Shown here: piece after piece, positions 56,210-64,000 of the stretch
How positions within the stretch are numbered: the stretch's first letter is position 1
Layout of the letters: each line of letters opens with the position of its first letter
Assembly: GCA_029378245.1 (NCBI GenBank)
Contig: JARKIF010000100.1
Coordinates: forward strand, 53,152 to 117,151
Length of the DNA stretch: 64,000 nt
Direction of reading: 5' to 3'
Source: Roridomyces roridus
Taxonomy: Eukaryota; Basidiomycota; Agaricomycetes; Agaricales; Mycenaceae
Translations under genes and position numbers: made by a program
Notes under the pieces: model-generated
What the model was told of the DNA's origin: nothing
Databases searched by the model: none
What the model saw: only the letters and a program-made list of their open reading frames with translations

Positions 56210-57531
56210 TGTTGTTGGAACTTGAAGGATGGCGAGAGGAAAGTAAGCTAGGTAGTGAGATGACCATGAAGATTGGGAGTGCGGATTTTTATAGGCAAAA
56301 GTGAGGGTCAACCAAGGTCTTGTTGTAGAGATCGTCAAGAGCCTGAAGTGCCCAAGCGCACAGAGACCAAGAAAGAGGTCAGCAACTTTGCCGATCGAGA
56401 CAGGTCAACCAGAGGAAGAGCAAGGTCTGTGCAGTGGTCAACGCGTAGTTAAAGGATCCAATCGTAAAGAATTTGAGAGGTCCAAGAGGGTCATGGTGGT
56501 GGTTGCGGACAGGCCACAATGTTTGATCGGTGCCCAATTGTGGAAAATTGATGCGATCGCCGACTCGACCAGCCTTCCTTCCTCCTTCCTTCATCCTCCG
56601 TTGACCATCCTTTCAACGGTCATCTCGACTTTGACGGCGATCCAAGTAGATTTGGCTGGATAACCGCTCAAAATATCCCGCCACTTGCCCCGAGTCGTAA
56701 TCACAAACGTGAGCTTGTGGACAACTGGTGGAATCGTGGATGCTCTCCGCGACTTGCTCTAACGGATAGGTGGTGGTAGTATGGCGGACCTGGTGTCTCT
56801 GGAAGAGATGCGTTGTTCGGCGAGGCTCCAAATATCCAAAGACTCACCGAAAATCGGCACGGCATTATATCCTTTGACCAAAGGGGACTCGGTCACTCCC
56901 TCCCAAAGGGAAATTGCTTCGGCACGGTGGCAAATTACCAGGGCTTCAAGGACCGTCTTTGAAACGACGTTACCTGTGCCCGAGAATCCTTTTTTGCTCG
57001 AGGGACGCGCGGTCTTGGTTGAACATCAGAAGGAGGCGCTGGCTTTGGAAGATGCACACACGCTCTGTGGGATCCTGGATTACTATGGGTGCAGAGGCTC
57101 TGGGGTATATGAGCACGACGATGACGATCTATGTAGTATGCAGCAGATTTCCAGGGCTCTAGTACTGAACTGAGGTGTTCGAGAATCCTACGTTTTCGAC
57201 TTCAGACTTGTCCTTTTGGCTTCAACTCTTTTCGTGCGGTACCTTGTCCGTCGCTCTTCTTGATGATTTTGTTGACCTTGTCTCAATGCCAGACGCTGCG
57301 AACCAAAAAGAAGTTCTGTTCACCTCGACTATTGTTGCCGGAACGGCGGATCTCATCTCAATGCTTCAGCGCTCAGCTCCAATTCCGTCTTCCGTATTCC
57401 TGCACGGCTGTAATGCACGGGTACCAAGCCAATATCGGCCGAAAGGGCAGCAATAATCAGAGATCCACGCTGAATCGGTGTCTTGATACATAGTACTATT
57501 TTCTACCTTCCCTTTCTCCAAGTTCACGAGC
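56210..57531. other. Stretch with unassigned open frames
   Basis: The longest frame (56781-57173, plus) starts MADLVSLEEMRCSARLQISK and has no recognisable domain. Another (57175-57456) follows it. Neither has clear intron structure or family resemblance, so I do not call genes here. Confidence 0.35.
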
Positions 57532-57900
57532 ATGGTGGTGTTCTGGAACACCCTCTTTTTTCTTTTGGCCGCGCTCTTGGTTGCGTCTCAATCATCTACA
57601 CCGACGCCGACAATCTCCGGCGTGGTTCTTCCGAGCAGCACCGCTGGGCTGGATCCCTGCATGGAGACTTGTTTCGAAGAGGCCGCGGGGCTGCGCCATG
57701 TACGTTCCTCTGTGCTTCATTTGACGATTATCTTCACGTTGTCCGATGCAGAGACGACGTTCACTGCACGTGTGCATCGGCACAACTGCAGGAAGACCTC
57801 ACTCAGTGCCTCGACGCCGAGTGTAGCGCGTTTTCGGCGCCCCAAGCGCAGGGGCTGCTTTTCCAGCTTTGCAGAAAAGGTGCGTACAAGTCGTCGTCTT
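57532..57900 (+). pseudogene. CFEM-like secreted protein fragment
   Basis: The first part encodes a signal peptide (MVVFWNTLFFLLAALLVASQ) and then DPCMETCFEEAAG. A second frame, after a possible intron near 57699-57750, reads RDDVHCTCASAQLQEDLTQC and LDAECSAFSAPQAQ. Cys spacing C..C, CxC, C...C and a final C matches CFEM modules of fungal surface and haem-binding proteins. No donor/acceptor pair I tried keeps the frame between the two parts. The 3' end runs into the duplicated reductase segment within about 40 bases. Probably a truncated gene. Confidence 0.4.
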
Positions 57901-57934
57901 TGCCCCTTTGAATCACACATCCCTTTTGCAGTGG

Positions 57935-58468
57935 AAGTCTCCGCTACTCTCCCGTCTCTCTCCTAATATTGAAGCGACTGCAGCCCGAAGTCTCCTCTCC
58001 CTCCGAGCCCAACACTTCCGCCAAGATGATGTTTAACGCCTTCACTACCGAGGGCTCCAAGACCGGTGGCGGACAGTGGGCTAACGTCAAGGACAGCCGT
58101 GTGCATCTCCTGGCCATCACGCGCGACTTGCCGGAATACGTTTCCCTCTCCGCTGTGAGCAAGGCGGAGGGCAAGAACGTCAACCGGTTCATCATCGGCG
58201 GGTTAGGATATGCCTGGCAGGATATGCGTGCGTCTCCATTCACTCCTTCCTTTGATTTCATACTGACGCTCCCACAGTCGACGCTGCTCCCGCCTCTGCC
58301 AAGCACTACCAGAAGGGTGTCACCGGCAGCATCACCTCCCGTCCCCGCGACATGGACAACCGCCGTGCGCAGGAGGTTCTTGGGATCAGATTCACGAGTA
58401 TCCAAGACACTGTCAAGGAGACGCTCGAGGACTATGAGGCCAAGGGGTGCACGTGGGTCAAGGCTTGA
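57935..58468 (+). pseudogene. Reductase 3' fragment (duplicate of 51640-52167)
   Basis: Begins inside the equivalent of intron 4 of the intact reductase and continues through exons 5 and 6 (KMMFNAFTTEGSKTGGGQWA; VNRFIIGGLGYAWQDM; RETLEDYEAKG-type C-terminus), with the intron between them. Small in-frame indels (-9, -3 and +6 bases) distinguish it. It lacks the cofactor domain and catalytic YxxxK, so it is non-functional. By eye it is more than 90% identical to the parent. Confidence 0.85.
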
Positions 58469-58720
58469 GCGGATTAGAACCCATTTTCGCAATGTAGAGA
58501 TAGAACTAGAAACGCACTGTACTCCTTTTCGGCCCAATTGATCCTTGCTTTCTTTGTCTTCCACCTTGATGTCGGTCATCCCAAGTCTCCATCACTGCTC
58601 GCTCTCGTTCACATGCATTCGCACGAGGATTTCTCTGGCGAGGCAGGCCACCTAGTCTCGTGAACGAGAATCGTTCCAGCGGCCCGGCCCTTCCGGACCT
58701 GACGACCTTTCCCAATTGCC

Positions 58721-60967
58721 ATGGCCGACCCGCACACCATCCAGCCGGAATACGACATCATATTCGCTGGGGGCGGCACCGTCGCATGTATTGCCGCGAC
58801 CCGCCTTGCTGAAGCATTCCCAGAGCGGTCCATCCTCATTCTCGAGCGAGGACCCACGACCAAAGGAAAGAAGGAGCACATCCAGCCAGGGCTGTACATG
58901 AACCACCTCGCGCAGGACACCAAGACGACCGTGACGCATGTCTCCTCGCCGTCTGAGGACGTGGGCGGGCGCTCTGTGGGTGTACCTATCGGGCAGTGCG
59001 TCGGGGGCAGCTCGTCTGTCAATTTCATGGTGTACAGCCGACCCTCCGCGTCTGATCTGGATGAGTGGGAGACGGCCTACGGGAATCCAGGGTGGAATGC
59101 TGATTCAATGATTCCCATGTTCCAGAGGGTGAGTAGAGCTATTCGCGCCCGCCCTCCTCTATCTGAGTTTTTGGATAGAGTGAAACGTACGAACTCGGCC
59201 CCGATTTGCCTACCCACGGCTCAAATGGCCCGCTCAAAGTCACGTATGGCGGTGGGCCCGGGGACAGTGGGATCGGCCTCTGGAAAGAGTTTGTCGACGT
59301 CGGGTCCACGATCGAGGAGGACCGCCCCGTCGCCGCCGATGGGCATTGCTTTTACAAGGAATCTATCAACGTCTTCTGCGTATGTGCTTCCCGTCACCTT
59401 GCAGTACCTCGAATCTCATTTGACAGAGGACACCGGAATGGATCTCGAAAGATGGGCGTCGCTCTGACGTGGCTGTACGTGCTCTCCATTCATTGTCTCG
59501 TCTTGCGCCTCACGGTCTACTCTCCAGCACCATTATCTGTACAAGAAAGTCTTGCCCAATCTCACAATCTGCGATGGATGCCTCGTCAAGCGTGTATTGA
59601 TCGAGTTCGTGCCCGTCTACTGTCTTTGGCCCTATCTCACCAATTCATCACAGGAATGGCGTAGCAACAGGCGTCGAATTCTTCTTTAACCCCCAAATCC
59701 ACGCATCCGCGCCTCAAACCACGAGCACGGTCAAAGCGCGGCAACTGGTCATTGTGTCTGGTGGTGCTATGGGATCGCCGCAGATTCTAGAACGGTCGGG
59801 CATAGGGCACCCCGCCATCCTGCAGCGCGCGGGTGTCCCTCTCGTCGTGGACTTGCCAGGCGTCGGGGAGGGGTACCAAGACCACATCCTCGTGTTTCCG
59901 CTCTACCTCATCGACCCGAAAGAGCTGACGATCGATGCACTGGCGCGCGGGGACCCCGCGACGCTTCGGGAGGCGCAGGAGCAGTGGGATAAGGATGGGT
60001 CGGGGCTGATGAGTACTACGTGAGTGCCCTCCATTCATCGGAGAGGATCATTCTCATCGACTTTTCTAGGGGGGTAGCCGAAGCAGGAATAAAACTACGG
60101 CCTAGGCCACACGAGCTACCCTTGCTCGGGCCCGAGTTCATGGACTACTGGAACGCCGGGGGGTTTGCGGGGAAGGAGGATAAGCCGCTGCTCTCGGTGA
60201 GTCCGGTGGCGAGGGGTTTTCGATTATACGGACGCTTCGCTCCCCAAGACGATTTCCGTCGCGACGTTCTTAGTGCGTGCCGCTCCTCGCTAATTTTGCG
60301 ATACTCCAGTGACCGAGTACTTACTCCAGTGCTATCCCATTTCGCGCGGCCACTTCCACATAACCTCCGCCGACCCCTCAGCGCCCGTCGACTTCAAGAC
60401 CGGGTACCTCTCCAGTCCAGGCGAAGTCGCCGCCCTGCGCTGGGGGTACAAGACAGGGCGTGAAATCGCGCGCAGGATGCCCTCGTACCGAGGGGAGTTT
60501 GCAGTCACACACCCCGTGTTCCCTTCGGGCAGCAAGGCTAGGGAGACCGGGACGCAGCCTGTCCCGCTCTCCGCCCCAAAGATCGTGTATTCAAAGGAGG
60601 ACGATGGGGCGATCGACGAATATCTGAGAGGCGCGGTGCAGACTGCCTGGCATTCGGTGCGTTCCGCGTCATCCTGCTACTGTACTTTCTTTATGTGACA
60701 ATCTGACCTGTCTCGCAGCTCGGCACCTGTGCGATGAAGCCCCGCGCCCAAGGCGGAGTCGTCGATCCCGCGCTCGGTGTGTATGGCGTCAAGAACCTGA
60801 AGGTCGCGGATTTGAGTATCGTGCCCGGGAATGTGAATTGTGTATGTCTTTCTTGATTCCTTGCCTGGATCGCTGTTGACGGGTTCGAGCAGAATACCTA
60901 CTCGGTGGCGGCTGCCATTGGGGAGAAGGCTGCGGTTATTCTCGTGGAGGAGTTGGGGAAGCGATAG
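58721..60967 (+). CDS. GMC oxidoreductase (alcohol/methanol-oxidase-like), copy C
   Basis: Most complete of three copies, about 620 residues. It starts MADPHTIQPEYDIIFAGGGT (FAD-binding), then CVGGSSSVNFMVYSRPSASD and WKEFVDVGS. RTPEWISKDGRRSDVA splices to HHYLYKKVLPNLTICDGCL. VSGGAMGSPQILERSGIG follows as the GMC signature 2. Next comes GEGYQDHILVFPLYLID, uninterrupted here but carrying an intron in copies A and B. The catalytic His lies in TAWHSLGTCAMKP, and the partner Asn in NTYSVAAAIGEKAAV near the C-terminus. FAD enzymes of this type oxidise short alcohols to aldehydes with release of H2O2, often in peroxisomes; no obvious SKL-type signal ends the protein (ELGKR). Around 60200-60300 the frame choice is unclear: the conserved DASL segment is shifted by one base, yet an open alternative frame splices on. 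Confidence 0.75.
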
Positions 60968-61694
60968 ATAGTCTTGGATAGGCCGGTTGTAGGGTTCGTA
61001 GTGCACATTCATGGGAAGCGAGGTACTTGTACTTTGAAGTACGAATGACTGCCCATTGCGTCGCTCAGGAATCGCTATGACAGATGAGGCCAAAAAGTTG
61101 GAGACCGCTCCTCGGTTTCTTTCTCATTTTCCAGGCCTGCTCAAGACAAGATTACTGTGGTGGATCGATGAGAAAAATTCAAGGGTGGCTCATCATGGTT
61201 GAAAGCCCGGATCGAACGAGCGTTCAATTCTTCGGTTCAGCCGAAGATCGTTGTTGAAGGAAGACCTCATTGCTTCTTCAGAAAAGCTATCCAAGCTTCC
61301 ATTCACCAGAACTAAATATACTAATAATACAGTCTTGAACCAATGTCCAACCGCACCAGGGTCGACACGGAGGGTATTTATCACGCGCTCATTGAACCGG
61401 CCGCTCACGAGACCATTGGGAGAACTCGAACCGTCGGCGACCCCGGAAGATCCGAGTCTTTCATGGATCTACTGGTCATGGGGTATTCACCCGCGTCAAC
61501 CGTCGACTGCATTCGTGTCAGATATATCATTTGCGAAAAAAGCCTTGGAACGCACCGTTACAACCCGTGTGGTCATGATCGCGATCGAAGGCGCGGAGGG
61601 ATGTGTGTAAGGTGTTAGGCGGAGGCTTTGGCGCGAGTTGAGTCTGTGGTTGTTTCAGTAGAAGGAAGCAGAGAAGAATACCGGTCTTACGTGG
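60968..61694. other. Intergenic, no gene recognised
   Basis: 3' flank of GMC copy C. One further B-box-like GTTCGATCC occurs on the minus strand near 61210. Short frames only. Confidence 0.4.
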
Positions 61695-62808
61695 CTAGCA
61701 GGGCGTTTGTGTATAGTCGTCCGAGAGAAAAGTGCATCGCCTGGTTGCAAATTTGAATTCCGGTTCGTTGAAAGTGGGGAAACTGACAATGAATATGAAT
61801 GTATTGGGAGCCACCAAGTACTGTGGGATTTGAGTATAAGGAAACTCGGAGCAGATCAAAAACGCACAGCGACGAGGCACCCTATGGCCAGAATGCTAAG
61901 AATGTTCGACGTCATCAGCGACAGTCAATACGCGGATCATACCTGGTAGCCAAGCCGGTGGCTACAGTAAAGTAAACAACTCGAACAAGAACCGAATTTG
62001 TTCTTATTCGACGGTGAGTGACTGAATTGACAGACCGCGCCGAACCTTCTCACCGGTGGAAATCAGTCTTCCCTTGCTGTAAGTAGAGCACCAGCACGAT
62101 CGCGATGGCCAAGTCCACTGTTATCCGAATCAACCAGAGTTCCCAAGCAGAGATACAACGGACCTCCAGCTCCGATGGAAAACACCGCAATAACCTCGCT
62201 TCTGAGAACGGTAAAATAGGAGACAGAGTCGTGCGTGATGATTTGCGCTGAGATGATAACGTCCAGCACAAAAACCACCAGGCATCCAGCGCTCAACAGG
62301 TATGTTAAAATATGATTCCGTCTGCTGCACACCCAAATTCTGCAACAACCATCATTTTTTATGATTAGTTCAACAGGAATGATACGTACCGGTGGAGGAA
62401 GAACCCTTGACAAGCGAGTGTGGCCAAACCCACAAAAATGAGGTGCAGATCCAACTCGGGTGTTGAAATGACTAGTTTGGACGTCTCGCCGAAACTGCGG
62501 ACTAGATAGTGGTAGCAAGCTTGAGCTATGAGGACGAGGTGCGCCGCATCCAGGGACCTATGAGCAGTTTATACGACGGAGGAGAAGTTGAAGTTGTGCA
62601 ACATACCACACGACAGCGACCAGTGTTTTGAGCTGCCAGATATCGTCGGGATAGTTCACGTGGTAGACATATGCCTGGAGACTTAGAATGCCCTGGAAAC
62701 TAACGAGGCATTCGGTATGAAATTCAGTACTCCACTGAATGCTTACAAGGTCGCGAACAGGACACCGATGAGCAGGGCTCCGTACGTCGTATCCAGTTGG
62801 CTCCCCAT
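61695..62808 (-). CDS. DUF6534-like seven-helix membrane protein
   Basis: Typical Agaricomycete membrane protein of unknown function. It starts MGSQLDTTYGALLIGVLFAT. Spliced exons then give GILSLQAYVYHVNYPDDIWQ, LVAVVWSLDAAHLVLIAQAC, ELDLHLIFVGLATLACQGFF, LTYLLSAGCLVVFVLDVIIS and ITVDLAIAIVLVLYLQQGKT. These are six to seven hydrophobic helices in the order seen in the family, with the conserved QAY.Y..N.P.D..... loop. The last part is uncertain. After GKTDFHR a normal donor follows, and a final exon ending near 61695 (PQYLVAPNTFIFIVSF) fits the family, but its residues after that look degraded. Confidence 0.65.
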
Positions 62809-63389
62809 TTTTGCCAGCGGAGGAGGGAAGGCACGGCGATGGAAACGTTAGCAACTGCACCGAGAGACATACATATAGACACGGTGGTGGAAAATAGAAG
62901 CCTCTTTTGGACAGCTGTGTAACCGGCCAAACCACAAGGGCCTTTGCACACCCCACTCGGGAACTTGGGAATCAGAATCAACGGAGCTTTGGATCCTCAC
63001 TCTTTCGATTCCAGAAGCAGCCTCTGAATTGTTTCACAAACGGCGAGTCCAATTGGCCTGCGCACTGGGAGCCCAAGGCGGCTTAGGACGCTGCGGAGGT
63101 TTTGTCCGGGTCCTCGGGGCCCGGTGCTAGTCGCACGGCCGGAGTCGTGTCCCGTCGAGGACAAATAAGGAAACCACTCCACTTCTTACTTCCCCACGTT
63201 TTCTTGAAAATTGTGGAGTGGCATCGACGGCAGAAAACGTTAACGAAACACGTGGCATTGCAACCAAATCAGAACACTCTGGATTGGTTGGAATAATTAC
63301 CACGAGAGAATCGCAGGTCGGCCACGGCGAGGTCTTGGCCATTCCCTCGCCGGAAGATTATCGAACCGGGTGTATTCGTCGTGTTCAAT
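62809..63389. other. Intergenic, no gene recognised
   Basis: Upstream of the membrane-protein gene; only short, overlapping frames are present. Confidence 0.4.
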
Positions 63390-64000
63390 GAGCCATTGCT
63401 GCGTTGCACTGAGCAAGCGGTCTACGAGGTATCCGAAACGTACCTTTGGCCAGTTCGCGATAGCCCAATACGAGAAGATTTCTCGGGCCTGTAGATGATT
63501 TTTTCAGCTCTCCAGCAAGGGTCACAGACAAAAAACGCACTCGACTGGCGCACGTTCAATAAACTTGCCTTCAACCTCCAGCGTCTCGTTGTTCAACCAG
63601 CCAACATACTGCCGCGCCATCGCTTTGAAAACAGAGTCAAGCCCAGTAATCCGCAATCCGCGTCCAACACACCTTCCTGCTCCAGAAAGTCGCCCCAAAC
63701 TCCAAAGTCATATTGCGTTCTTGATAGTCCCGCCACATTTGGTCCTGGCTGGGCAGACGCGCCTTTCCGGCCCACACTCTGGCGAAGGCGGTGCTTTGGA
63801 ATTTGCCGTGAGACCAAGGAATGACTCCCACTCGTGAGATAGGATGGTCGAAGGCCATCCACTCGGCGTCGAATGATTCGAAGGCTGTTTGCTTCGTGTT
63901 GTTAGAAGAGCGAGTAAGACTGTTGTCGCAGCGAGAACCGCCATCGCTGGGGTTCTAGTAGGGCGTAGAGGGAATGGGGCGATAACTAAAAAGAATGGGG
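63390..64000 (-). CDS. C-terminal part of a flavin-monooxygenase-like protein (runs off the window)
   Basis: Minus-strand exons read FDHPISRVGVIPWSHGKFQS followed by ARVWAGKARLPSQDQMWRDY, then YVGWLNNETLEVEGKFIE and REIFSYWAIANWPK towards 63430. The VWAGKA.LPS..EMW.DY block followed by a ..FL/WLN...... tail is the usual C-terminal pattern of fungal FAD/NADP monooxygenases. The nucleotide-binding N-terminal parts would lie beyond position 64000. Exon joins are unclear, and competing frames overlap, so this is tentative. Confidence 0.4.

Noticed and set aside
56781..57173. 130-codon frame MADLVSLEEM...
   Set aside because: No introns, no known pattern and no supporting neighbour; too weak to call as a gene.

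Overview
The window looks like nuclear DNA of a filamentous basidiomycete, most likely an Agaricomycete. Genes are split by many 45-60 nt GT-AG introns. Several families are typical of that class: F-box proteins with a degenerate leucine-rich tail, a DUF6534-type membrane protein, a GH5_5 endoglucanase, methanol-oxidase-like GMC enzymes and MLKL-N-terminal-like four-helix domains. All exon boundaries were placed by eye from reading-frame continuity and splice signals; nothing was aligned or searched.

Left part (1-31.4 kb), gene-dense: acetate-type transporter, cis-CaaD-like tautomerase, GH5 endoglucanase (-), GNAT acetyltransferase, a decayed GMC oxidase (copy A), a 91-aa unknown protein, phosphoinositide phospholipase C, gamma-butyrobetaine-type dioxygenase (-), an APH/AIM9-like kinase with an in-frame stop (-), an F-box locus disrupted by a repeat unit, a large secreted protein (-), cytosine deaminase, an intronless unknown protein (-), an auxin-efflux-carrier-type transporter and aldo-keto reductase 1 (-).

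Middle part (31.4-50.5 kb), repeat-rich: a 273-bp MITE, a 1.2-kb TA-flanked inverted-repeat element and a 1.19-kb insertion lie in or beside a split MLKL-like gene. Aldo-keto reductase 2, a TauD/JLP1-type dioxygenase, a disordered protein and a GH15 enzyme are intact. A second, inverted copy of an [aldo-keto reductase - spacer - MLKL-like] block sits at 46.4-48.7 kb with its reductase truncated. Clusters of tRNA T-arm/B-box sequences occur at 2.8-5.3, 39.5-40.0 and 45.7-45.8 kb.

Right part (50.8-64 kb): an intact NAD-dependent reductase is followed by a decayed GMC oxidase (copy B). A duplicate carries only the reductase 3' end, fused behind a CFEM-like fragment, followed by a largely intact GMC oxidase (copy C). 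A small Cys/His protein, a DUF6534-like membrane protein and a partial monooxygenase-like gene complete the window.

Functionally the intact genes are dispersed carbon metabolism (acetate import, cellulose and glucan breakdown, alcohol oxidation), carnitine and sulfonate 2-oxoglutarate chemistry, pyrimidine salvage and lipid signalling; I see no single pathway cluster. The most distinctive feature is repeated duplication and decay: the same three gene types (GMC oxidase, aldo-keto reductase, MLKL-like domain) appear 3, 4 and 3 times in different states of preservation, with mobile-element insertions that can be read against paralogous empty sites.
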